Origin: Maylandia zebra
Taxonomy: Eukaryota > Chordata > Actinopteri > Cichliformes > Cichlidae
DNA: 64,000 bases
Assembly: GCF_041146795.1 (NCBI RefSeq)
Contig: NC_135176.1
Coordinates: 11,841,286-11,905,285 of the forward strand
Direction of reading: 5' to 3'
Made by a program: the position numbers and the translations under genes. Shown here piece by piece: positions 22,001 to 43,695 of the stretch (position 1 is its first letter; each line of letters begins with the position of its first letter). The notes beneath the pieces were generated by a model. It did no database searches, was not told the DNA's origin, and was given only the letters and a program-made list of their open reading frames with translations.

Positions 22001-25000
22001 GAACTGTAAATGATGTGTCTAAACAACAGGTTACCATAAAGGTCAGCCGTACGTGAATGACCCCAGAGTGAAAAGCTTCATCCAGTGGACCAAGACTCTG
22101 AAGGACAATGTTGTCCTCCAGAAAACAGCTGTTGGTGGCTATTACCGCTACCCTCGCCCCCCAGCGATGTTTACACAGTCAATGGCTGATGGTGTGTGTA
22201 GTTGCATGTTAGCTTACATTGTTTTTCAGATCATGTGTTACAGCTTTATTTCATAAAATATATCGCCTTACTCGTGTTTACATCTTTGTCCTGCAGCAAA
22301 AATGTTTTAGTTTCGTTGTCAGCATAGGTTCTGACTTTATTCTTTCCCTTCAGCTCAAGTTCCTCTGGTTGCTGCAGCTGATTTGAAGAGAGAGTTAGAA
22401 ACCCTGCAGTACAGAGAACACAAGAAACTCGCAATCCAAGGTCAGATCGCAGCAGTGCAGTACATGGAAACTCCAGAGCCACAGGGACTAAAAGACAAAG
22501 AGGTGAACGACCTTATTTTAAATCGTCTTCCCAAAAGCAGTTGCCATTAACAATATAAAACAAGTCAGCTGGTTTTCTGCAGGTGCCCAGTGCTTCCACT
22601 GATGTGTGTGATCAAACTGTGACGTACCCCAGTCATTCCTCAACAACAAAGCAGACTTTTGTGGAGAGTTTAACGTCTCACTGTACTGACAGCAGCTCTG
22701 AGAGCAGAAGGAAAAGAAGAATTCAAATAAGGTAGGATTGACTCCTGACTTTCAGATTTTTGAGCTTGATGCCGAGTCATTATTTAATTTTAACCCATTC
22801 ATTACATTTGATGTAACATGTTTTCCAGTAAAACCACACAATCCTCCTTGAATTGCGGTAACATTCCAGCTAAAAGGTAACAACAACTCAGCAGGTAACA
22901 CAACATTTATGTATCAACCAGTCTGAGCTCATTTGTCTTCTGCAGGAACGCTGGACGTAAAAATACAAACGAGGGTGAAGAGCAGGCGGAAGAAGAGAGC
23001 AACTTTGCATTTGAGGAAGTTCAACAAGTGGGACTCAGTCTGCAAGCTGAAAATCCAAATCCAGGTGAATTGCTGCACCTTAAAAACTCTGCTTCCTGAT
23101 ATATTGCCATGCTGATACGTTTGTCTCTCACCAGACTCTAACGATTTATCATGGGAAAGCAGCAGCTGGGTGAGGCAACAACAAGAAGTGTCCGAGCATT
23201 TGTGTAAAGGCGGTCTGTGGCAGGACAGCATCTGTCGGAGGTTCACGCTTGATGAGAAGAACGTCCTGCTGCAGTGGAGTAACCTTCAGCCAACACGGTG
23301 GACACCACTGCGGACTGCTGACGCTCTCTCTCCTGTGCTTTGTCCAGGATTCTACCACGTAACAATATTAGGTGAAGTAACCCAGTGGTGACACCCAAAA
23401 CTTAAAAACATACTTTTTGCTGTTCCTGCCACTTCAGCCTCAGTGGAATATTGTCTTATTTCCTGCATAATACTCTTTTTTTTTATGTCAGCAAACACTT
23501 TTTCTTTCTTAAATTTTCTTACTTTCTTTCGTATTAAGAGTCTCAACCAGACAAAAATCTTCGGTCTTATTCATTTAGTCCTGAATAGCCAAAGCAAACA
23601 GATCTTTATTATATTACATATGCGTCATCAGTGAGTCATTGTGAGCTGGAAACTCACTGTCAGTGGAAACACAATCACACAGTCAGAGGTCTGAGCCACC
23701 TTTAGAAAAGACCAGAATTTATATGATCTTGTATTATTAGGCTTGATCTGCTTCTTTTAACATTGCTCCTGTGCCTTCTGGTCTCCTTTAGTTGTTCAGT
23801 TAAACATCGCTTTTAGAATCACAGCATTGTGTAACCCCGCCTACACTGTTAGCTAGGTCTTCCTTCAGTTATGGATGAAAACCAACGTCTAGAAATGGTG
23901 TGAAAACAAAAATCCTTAATGATGAGCAGCGCTTTTTTAATATTAGAAAAATGGTGATATATAAACCAATAAGGTAGACCTGCTAGACTTTTTCTTAACA
24001 ATTAACAGTCAGGTCAGCATATGTGCAAAATAGTGTCTCTAAGCCAAAAGCTCAGGCCTCAGACTCATTTTCAAACAGTTTTTGCCTCTTTTAGCTATAT
24101 TTAAAGAAAGAGATACATGTAATATCTCAGAGACACAGCTCAGACTGTGTGAGCTCTGTGAGCACAGGAGCCTTATCCGGATGATCTGATATCCTCGTGT
24201 CGGTGTTGTTCCCACATCATCATAATAAATGTTGTTCCAGGGTCAACATTGCGAGTGACCAATCACATTGTTGTGACGTCATACTTTTGCAAGCCAAGCC
24301 ATTCATTCATTTATGAAATTCCAGTGTTGCAAGGACAATATGTATAATGCTTATTGTTTATTAAAGAACATTATCCTGAAATGCAAAGAATGGAAATTGC
24401 TGGATCGGCAGACAGAGGCGGTTTCTCGCAAGTGAAGTAGATTTTTTTTAAGGCGTTTTTTTTTCCGAAGTCGCAAAAGTATGACGTCACAACAATGTGA
24501 TTGGTCACTCGCAATGTTGAACCTGGAACAACATTTATTATGATGATGTGGGAACAACACCGACACGAGGATATCAGATGATCCCACCTGCAGCCCAACC
24601 CTTTGTTTGACAAGGGAAGGCAATGAGAGGAAGGTTTGGAGCACTGTAACAAAAAATAATTTCCCCCAGGGATCAATAAAGTATTCTGATTCTGATTTTA
24701 CCTAAAGGGAGAGGAAAGAAATCATGGTTTATACTGTGGCTCAACTGAGGGACTGAAGAAGGGGCCAATATTAAAGAAATCAGAATTTCTTTGGACTATG
24801 AATCATGCAAAGCTTACCTGGTGGTAGTAGGAGTAAAAAAAAACATACATTTGGAAATGAATTCCCACTTAACTTTTTTTTCTGTTTTTATCTCCCTGGC
24901 AGGCATTAATAAGCAGATAGCTGTTGATGCTATGTATATTCCTGTTGTTAGCTCCAGCGAGCCACAGGCTGTGGGCCTTCCTCAGGATCCACATGGCAAC

Positions 25001-25329
25001 ACGATGCTGTCCTGCCTTTCATCTGGTTTCCTCTGTCCTCTCAGCAACACTGCCAACAACAGTGAAGAGACTCTTCCCAGGCCAGGTAGTCACTGTGGGG
25101 GAGACAACGTCCATTCAGGAAGCATTTGCCAACACATGCATCTTTTACACTTAATATTTAAAATGTGTGTTTTTTGTTTTTTTTTCCTGCAGAGGAAATC
25201 TTGGCAACTGCCAGTGAGCTTGAAGACACACATGTCGTGTGCATCCTTGACCTTTGTCACCTGGGTGGAGATAAGGTGGAAGTCATGATCAGCAAGGTGT
25301 ACAGGTTGACGGAGGTTTCTCTTGACTAG
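19088..25329 (+). CDS. radx: RADX, RPA-related ssDNA-binding fork protein (15 exons, 843 aa)
   Basis: Exons: 19088-19676, 20304-20446, 20545-20737, 20980-21088, 21464-21561, 21652-21771, 21848-21943, 22030-22191, 22354-22502, 22583-22731, 22829-22876, 22946-23064, 23135-23371, 24903-25085, 25193-25329 (TAG). All have GT-AG borders and consistent phase, total 2532 nt; human RADX is about 855 aa. RADX binds ssDNA at stalled replication forks and restrains RAD51. Signatures: the N-terminal OB-like region with VIALQRYL and [27 protein letters not shown] (about 170-188); the OB segment [15 protein letters not shown] (about 220-234) and [12 protein letters not shown] (about 257-268), whose basic residues and Trp match the ssDNA-binding fold known in the human protein; a third OB with [15 protein letters not shown] and [20 protein letters not shown] (about 360-410); the C-terminal domain with WSNLQPTRW and the final [13 protein letters not shown]. 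The ATG at 19088 was chosen over the preceding GTG. Residues about 560-660 are charged and poorly conserved. Intact. Confidence 0.95.
19783..19825. repeat. Perfect 17-bp inverted repeat in radx intron 1
   Basis: AGCCACTTAATTGCCTC (19783-19799) and its exact complement (19809-19825) are separated by 9 bases. It would form a perfect stem in RNA or cruciform in DNA. It could be a tiny foldback relic; no flanking duplication is evident. Confidence 0.8.
23372..24902. other. radx intron 13, the longest intron, with transposon load
   Basis: Between a GTGAAG donor and a CTCCCTGGCAG acceptor. It carries a foldback MITE (24179-24584) followed by a LINE/SINE tail (CCCCAGGGATCAATAAAGT at about 24664-24690). 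No alternative exon recognised. Confidence 0.6.
24179..24584. mobile_element. 406-bp foldback MITE with 112-bp near-perfect arms
   Basis: Arms 24179-24290 and 24473-24584 are inverted complements with only a few mismatches, from GGATsATCTGATATCCTCGTG inward to ACTTTTGC. The 182-bp centre is unrelated AT-rich DNA. Each arm holds a perfect TGACGTCA palindrome (24274-24281 and 24482-24489). It belongs to the same family as the decayed copy at 12610-12986. The high arm identity suggests a fairly young insertion. ORFs across it are mirror artefacts. Confidence 0.88.
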
Positions 25330-25520
25330 AAGGTACACGAGAGCAAGCGCAGCATGTAAATATCAGCATTAATCATGTAACTTAATAGTTATTTAAAATA
25401 GAAGCAATAGAAAGAGATTCCCTGTTATATGTACATTGAATGTTAAATAATTTATAACATTTTTTTTTTAATTACTTGAAGTGTATATTTTTACCATTAA
25501 AATGTTTCCACAGGGAACAA
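25330..25520 (+). other. radx: radx 3' UTR with candidate poly(A) signal
   Basis: Short AT-rich region after the TAG at 25327-25329. ATTAAA at 25496-25501 is the first plausible polyadenylation signal; AATAAA at 25967-25972 is a later alternative that would run into the npas2 3' UTR. Inferred from motifs only. Confidence 0.35.
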
Positions 25521-25654
25521 CTTTGTGGTGTGAAAATGAAAATGTGCCCTTTTTTTTTTTTTTGCACCAAGAACTCAAAGCTGATGAGAAATATCCCTCC
25601 TGATGGATAACATTCTAAGTAAAACTCAGAATAACATGCATATGTTTAAAAATA

Positions 25655-28600
25655 TTTATTTTGAAATATTTCACAATATTCAGGTTGATTTATTTTTTAT
25701 AAATATTTCAGTATCATTATTAATATCAAGATATTTTCGAATGTAAACTTAATTTTTAAATTTCTTTTAAAACAATGTTAACAGTATCTTTTAAAGCTTA
25801 TTTTGATGGTAAATACAGAAAGAAAATGAGCCATACAAGTGACTGTGCAACACCAACTCGAACGCAAAATAAGCCTCACCTCCTCTAATAAGACACTTCA
25901 TCTGTTACAAAATTACTTTAATTTTAAAATCATGTAACATACATATGTAATCTATTAGACATATAAAATAAACAACTATGTAGCCTAAAGTCTTGTTTTT
26001 TGTTTTTGCTTTTTTACATTCTATTATACAATATATTCAATGTTAGTTTCTGCACTGAAACTGCAGAAATGGCTGAATACCAGGTTTATTTTGTTCATGT
26101 CCTGGCAAATCTCACACAGAAAACATTGACCTGACTGCCCACTCTCACACTGAGGGTGTCAGTCATTATTTTACAGATCAGAAAAAAAAAAAAGGAAAAT
26201 ACAAGTTAAATGTGATTAAATTCACATACCTTCAAAAACAGTGACACTCAATGGCAACATCCAGGAGGAAGAAGAGCATTGTGAAAGGTGCAGACATCAA
26301 AAGAAAAGGTAACTACTGTTGGGGAAAGTATTAAAACAACAGTACTGACTGAGTGGATGGATTATTTACAACTTCAACAAAGCAATACACACGTACAAGG
26401 AAAAGGAAAAAAAAAAAACACAAAACATCGTCTCACATCCAGAGCAAAACCATCGCGATTGAGCACAGTGGCGTTTCAATGAACAGCAGTTCCCTCAACT
26501 ACCTCTGCAAGGCAAACAAGACAACAATTTTTTATAAAGACATGGATCGAAATATTTCCTGGATTCTGTAAAATCAACTCAAGGAGAGATTTTACTACCA
26601 CCGTCTGAAAGTATGGTATTGATAACTATTGAATAATGAAAGAAAACAGCTATAGTTGTCTATGGCACCTCTGTACTGCTGAGTAACACCTTTACTGTTT
26701 CTTTGCCACACTTGTAGAAGCATAGACATGAATAAATGGAGAATGAAACTTGATTTTACCCATCAGAAGTATTTTGATAATCCTGGAAAATTGCACTTTT
26801 CCCCCCTTTTTTTTTTGGCTGAATTACTTGTGAAGTCTGCACAGTTGGAGAGCTTTTTCTGCACCCCACAATAAGGATTCATCTTCTTTATTTAATCTCT
26901 TCGTTATTGTAAATGCATGATACTACAGAGATTCTTTGTTAGGTTAGGCTCTCGTGTTTTACCTCCTGCTTGTGAGGAGCTACCACTCTGCACCACATTC
27001 CCATGCAGACAGACTATAAAGTGTGATCACTGCAGTCGTGGTGTATAGTGGACACCCTTTAAAGATACTGCTGATATAAACGGTTAAGGGAATGTTAGGG
27101 CATTTTCATTAAAAAAATATTTCCATATAAATTACATGGTACAGCGGCTTATTATACACCTCTATATACATCTGTTCTGAAACATTTAAAACTATAAATT
27201 AACATTCTTCTCTTCAGTTTGACATTGCACATAGAAAAGTGTAAAACGGCACTGAATGGACATGCTCAAAGTATTCTGACGGATGCTTCTTGTTATCCAA
27301 CGTGAACAGCACCAGTACAGTAGCTTCAGCTTCGAGGTGTGGAGACCAAGCTGTCGTATCGAGCCGCACAGGCTGCTTTAAATAAAGTGTAGCACAGTGA
27401 GAATTTCAGGAAACGCAGAGCTGTACTGGGAACGCACAGCAGTTTGTGTGAGATTGTCATTAACAAGATAAGAGATGAATTAATGTTCTTTATGGAGTTT
27501 ACTTTTGCAATGTGGTTCTACCGTTAATCTGTCTACACTGACGCACTCCATTCTCCTCATTGTGAAGTCATCGTGTCACAATCTGACAACACACCATGCG
27601 GATTTGCAGCTTCAGCCGAAGGGCATGTTTACATTTAGCTTTAGATTTGAATTGATGGACACAGGACTGCAGTTGGACACGTCGCTGCAAAAGCACGATA
27701 ATATAAAAGGTTAGACGTAGGGCTGCATAAAAAAGATTGGAACATCCTGCAATGATGCCAGGACTGCTTTCCAGATCTGTAGACAGTTTCTCATGCATGA
27801 ATACAGTAAAGTGAAATTGGTGGCTTTTTTTTTAATGCAATAGAGGCTGCTGTACTTCCATGTCTGCATTTTTCAGATGCTAATAAATTGGGTCACGTGG
27901 TCACGGTTGGAGCGTACTTTGTTTTCCTTCATAGACGTTCAAAGAGACAAAAATGGAATGAAAATGTCTTAAATTAATTTTCCCTGTTTCGAAGATATTT
28001 AAACAGCTGTGCAGGTACAGCGTTGTCGTGTTATACCGTGATATAACAAGTGATGGTTAATAATGGCAATAGCCTTGTCACAGCAGACTAGAGAATCTCA
28101 CCTGCATGTTTTTTTATATTTATTGTTAAAAGTGAACCATTTTTTCTTTTTTTTAAACCAATATTTACATTGAAAATTGAAGTTTATTATGTAACCGATA
28201 ATAATTGTGTAATAACCATGGAACGTGCGCTTCCTAAGACCAGACCGTCATCTGGTGAAAATCCCAAAACTTTGCCACCTTGTATTCAAATCACCAAGCT
28301 TACACTCAACTTACACTGCATTGCTTTGTATTGTAAAACCACAGCTGGTCCATACAGATGAATGGAGAACTGTGTGAAACTGTCATAGGGCAAGACACAA
28401 GGACCAGTGTTGACCTTTCAATGTCTAAAGCACAAACACAAACAGACAAAACTCAATTCAAACTTATGTGTTTAAAAAAAAAAAAAATTCCCGTGTAGTG
28501 TTTCAGTTATAAGTGTAATAAATAAAAATGAAATGATTTCATTAGGATTTCAGGAAATGGATAACTTGTGAATGAGACACTATCCTTACAGCCGGGGACC

Positions 28601-29756
28601 TTAATCTTCCAATATATATTTGTCATATATCCAATACAAATCTAGGCTTTTGTATTTAACTCTGATGCAGCAAAATAATAATCTATAACCTTATGAAAAT
28701 ATAACTTTGTATTCCAAATAGACCTGAGCTGGATTTTTAAAGCCGTAATCAGACACAACCATCAAACTGCGCCATGGATGTACCACGGCTGAAGGCACAT
28801 TATTTAAGCCACCCCCCCCACTCACTCGGTAGGTTGGTTATCAAAAGAGGACTCATCCCGCACTGCTCATCAAAAGCACCGAAAATTTGTAACTTCAAAT
28901 ATCTGCTGTTGTCATTCGTTTTGAGGAAGTGGTGCAATAGCTGCAACGCCCCTTCTTTAGTCCCAGATTGAGGCTTTAAAAATCTAGATAGACCTTTACT
29001 AAAAAACTGGAGAATTACTCTCTGAGCGTGGTCCTATAGCATGTGTGACATCTTAGTATTTACCAACCCTGATTTTTGATATGATGGTCATCTTACCACT
29101 GCATGTTTCACCGTAAAGCCCCTGTCATGTGACCTACCATGAACATACCTTGTTTTGGGGACAATATGGGAGCCAACTGAAATGTAGAGTTCTCATGCAC
29201 ACAAATCCCATTGTGAGATTTGTCATTTTCACTCGAGTTATGTCGCCAGTGGGAGGGGTGTTGAGAATCTCACCATTAGTTAATGAAATAAACAACTATT
29301 GGGCAAAAATAAATACTCTACTTTTGAGTAGGAGGTGGTACCTAAGTGTGAACAGACACTTAAAGGAAACTTTGTTAGACAAAAATGTTCCACGTGTAAA
29401 CATGTAAAAAGTTTCTTTTTAAGAGCTTTGATAAACCACTCGTCCCAGCAGTTTCACTGATGGACCCACTGAGTGCGACGTAGCCTGCAGATGAAGGCCC
29501 AGCACCTCACACTTCTTCGGGTCCCCGATGTTCAACGTCGGGTCAGTGCAATCTCTGCTTGTGGTTTCTCGCCAGTGACATAAAAGGCCGGCTTCATCTG
29601 GAAAGGGCAGCTTCACATCTAAAGATCACAACAAGCAGTTTTCCCCACTTTTAACCAACTTGTCATCGAGTTTGACTCCCACATGACACAAAGTGCTTCC
29701 ACCTTCACGGCCTCCTCACAGAGGCAGATCTCAGCACAACGGTCAAGTCCACAACG
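25655..29756 (-). other. npas2: npas2 3' UTR and convergent spacer
   Basis: About 4 kb between the two stop codons with no coding exon. Minus-strand AATAAA signals (TTTATT on +) occur at 25655-25660, 25689-25694 and 26085-26090, so an npas2 3' UTR of about 3.7-4.1 kb is possible. Oligo-A/T tracts are frequent. Long, AU-rich 3' UTRs are usual for clock-type bHLH-PAS genes. The ORFs here are short and show no family resemblance. Confidence 0.35.
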
Positions 29757-40753
<10,997 letters not shown>

Positions 40754-40766
40754 GCAGCTATTGGTG

Positions 40767-42386
40767 CTTGAAAAAGAAGGATACGCGTTAGGAAGAAGTT
40801 CCTTTGACGTCATCAAACACATGTCAGTGATAATATAATGAGTTCAGGACATATTTTTGTCTTTTACACAATATAACAAACAGTTTTCACAGCAAGACTT
40901 TTGAGCAGTCCTAGTATGAGAGCAGTTTTCACTATCAACCTCAACAATGGCTCAATCATCCAGGATTCACAAGTAAAGCAGATAAAAGGAATGTAGCCAT
41001 TGTTTATTTTGTCTTGTGGTCCTGCACTACCCTCTGTGAGATGGTAAAATATGTTGTAATTTAAAAAAAAAAAGCCCATTTAATTGTCAATCTCAAGAAA
41101 TTATCAGAGACAATGTGTGGACCAACCACTACTAATGCTGTGATTATGTTAGAGGTAACCGCATCTGAAGCCTCTGGTCTTCTTCCATGTTTAACAGGTC
41201 ACTGTGGCTTGTAAGTGACCTACTCCATATTTGCATTATTGCTTTATACTCAGAGGCTCACGTGGCTGGATGTCTAAAGGCAGACAAGTCACGAGTCGCT
41301 TCCATATCTTTTTTCTTACGATTTACTCCTGGTCGTAACAGGATATTTACTACCTGAGAACACAGCAGCAGGAGTTTATTTTTATCGCGTGTAACTGATT
41401 GATCAGCAGCAACAGAGATAATCAGTCATAAAAAAATTTGTTAAATGTAATCAACCTTGTCAGTGCATGACTTTGACCCGGGTATGGCCAGTATCAATTT
41501 GTCAGAGCAGATTTTGTTTTGTTTTTAAACTAACTTATTTTGAAATTCAATCTTTCTCACTTTTTCCTGACTGTGACCCAATAAGTGAGGCTGTAAGAAA
41601 GCTTTTGTGAGCCAACAGTGAATTATGCGTGAACTGACATTAAAATACAACTTTGCCCGAAGAGCATTTTTCTCTTACAGACTGAAATAAGAATGTTTTT
41701 ACATGATTACACTGACTATGACCTGCATTACATTCATTGCCATGAGAGTGTCATGTGACAGGCTGTAACTTGGGCGTTATCTTTAAAATATCAAAAGAAG
41801 TGACCGGTTTGTACATCATAGACACAGCAGGTATTACAAAAAGAAAAAACTACTACTGAGGAACATTGAACGTTATGAGTGCACAACTCTGCGTGAGTGT
41901 AACTTATTATTCCTGTGGTATTGGATCAATATTAATATAGTCCCACAGTGATTCATAAAATGCTTCATTACTCTTGATGGATGTAAGTGCTTTGATCACA
42001 TTTGTATAAAAGGGTTTTTTTTGCTTTGCATTGCAGATGATGTCCTAAGAGAACTGCCTGAATATTGAACAGCGCGCTCCTCACACAACTCAAATTGAGG
42101 GTCATTCAAGATAAATATGTTCTTCATTGTTAAAATACAACATTTACTACATGTTTGTTATGCAGTTTATCTTTATACATTTCTCAAATGTGTTGTAGTT
42201 TTGTGCATGCTCACAATGAAAGACGATGAAAAACTTTGCTAAATGGTAATGTCTAAAAAGATATACCAGATTTCTTTAAACTATTACATGAAAACTTTCA
42301 CAATTATTTGAATGGTATATTGTGTTTACCACTACAGTGATGGTTATGAAGCATGAGCTAAATAAAGCACTTTATTTCATACTCAC
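40767..42386. other. npas2 5' intron, no supported features
   Basis: AT-rich DNA between the start-codon exon and the predicted UTR exon. No repeats or ORFs that I can support. Confidence 0.4.
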
Positions 42387-42585
42387 TCCCATTCCCTGCG
42401 GCCAGACGGACAGGGGCCTCCGAAATCAGAAAGGTTGTCCATACTCACTCCTTCTGCCAACCAGGCCCTTCCTGAAGTCTTTTAAGTCCCATCCGCGCCG
42501 TCCTTGTCTGAAGGCTCTTTTAGAAAAACTTAGCACAGTCCCGTTGTCCACCACCTCCTCAGTTCAATTAACGAAAAGCCAAATC
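42387..42585 (-). other. npas2: Predicted npas2 5' UTR exon with tandem donors
   Basis: On the - strand an acceptor CTGTTTTCACAG ends just above 42585. Two identical donors GTGAGTAT follow, giving exon ends at 42449 or 42387, so two UTR lengths 62 bases apart are possible. The region between is GC-richer than its surroundings and contains upstream ATGs (for example GATGGGACTTAAAAG). It lies 1.6-1.8 kb above the start-codon exon. Predicted from splice signals alone. Confidence 0.5.
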
Positions 42586-42639
42586 CTGTGAAAACAGACA
42601 AAACTCCTGAGCAAAAACTGCAGGGCACGCATTAACTCA

Positions 42640-43235
42640 ATGACACACCTGTTCAGCTGCTCGACAACCTGCTAAAGTTTAACCCGAGCATCAGAATGAA
42701 GAAAAAAGGCGATTTAACTGACTTTGAACATAGCATGCTTGTTAGTGCCAGACGGGCTGGTCTGAGTATTTCAGAAACTGCTGATCTACTGGGATTTTCC
42801 CCACACAGCCATCTGTAGGGTTTATGGGGAAAAAACACAAGAGGTTCAAATAGTGAGCAACAGTTCTCTGAGCAAAAACGCCTTGTTGAAGTCAAAGGTC
42901 AGAGGAGAAAGGACAGACTGCTTGGAGCTGATAGGAAGGCAACAGTAACTTAGATAACTACTTGTTACAACAAAGACAAGTAGAAGAACATCTCTAAACA
43001 CAAATCAAATTGAACCTTGAAGTAGATGGGCGACAGCAGCAGAAGACCACATTGGGCACCGCTCGTGTCAGCTAAGAACAGGAAACTGAGGGTACCATCC
43101 ACACAGACTCACTGAAACTCAACAGTGGAACACTGGAACAACGTCCCATCTGATGAGTCTTGATTTCTCTACAACATTTGGATAGCAAGCTCAGAAGTTG
43201 GTGTAAACAACATGAAAGCATGGATCCATCCTGTT
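42640..43235 (+). pseudogene. Tc1/mariner-like transposase relic, copy 1
   Basis: Reads KKKGDLTDFEHSMLVSARRA and GLSISETADLLGFSP, the first helix-turn-helix of a common fish Tc1-like transposase. Degraded PHRVPLLSAKNRKL-type and SDESRF-type regions follow. Several stops and deletions are present, and it ends near the MKAWIHP block. The 3' third and both inverted repeats are missing or unrecognisable. Confidence 0.7.
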
Positions 43236-43524
43236 CAGTGTGCATATGTTCTGTTGACAAACGGGGGTAAAAACTAGCAAGGTCTACCCAGTGAGTGAGT
43301 GCAGACTGACTGCTTGTTCTCAGGACATTTCTGCAATTAAATCCATAATAACTGAGCCTTTAAAGTCCTGGATACAAAGCAAACATGCTATCACTGTCAC
43401 CACAAGATTTTCCATTAGAACACTGTGTTCAAATATTTCAAACGAACGTCACTTTTTTAAATGCATCAAGAAAATATGACATTTGTTGCGAGCTTGACCA
43501 CTAACAGACCACTAGCTTTTTTTA

Positions 43525-43695
43525 AGAGCGGACAGTGGAGACAAGACAGGAAAGATAGGAGAAAGACCAGGACGACACACAGTAAATGGTCTAATCACAG
43601 ATTTGAAACTGGGCCTCTGCAACCAATAGGAAGCCTTCTCACAGCACATGGTTTGCCTGCTGAATCCGTTGAGCCACTCAGGCGCCCCATTAGCT
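43525..43695. repeat. tRNA-like SINE fragment
   Basis: GATTTGAAACTGGGCCTCTGC, and further on TTGAGCCACTCAGGCGCCCC, resemble the B-box and terminal CCACCCGGGCGCCCC of a fish SINE. Strand not assigned. Body degenerate. Confidence 0.5.

Noticed and set aside
24351-24676. Overlapping minus-strand ORFs of about 100 codons in radx intron 13
   Set aside because: They read through the MITE arm and a LINE/SINE tail.
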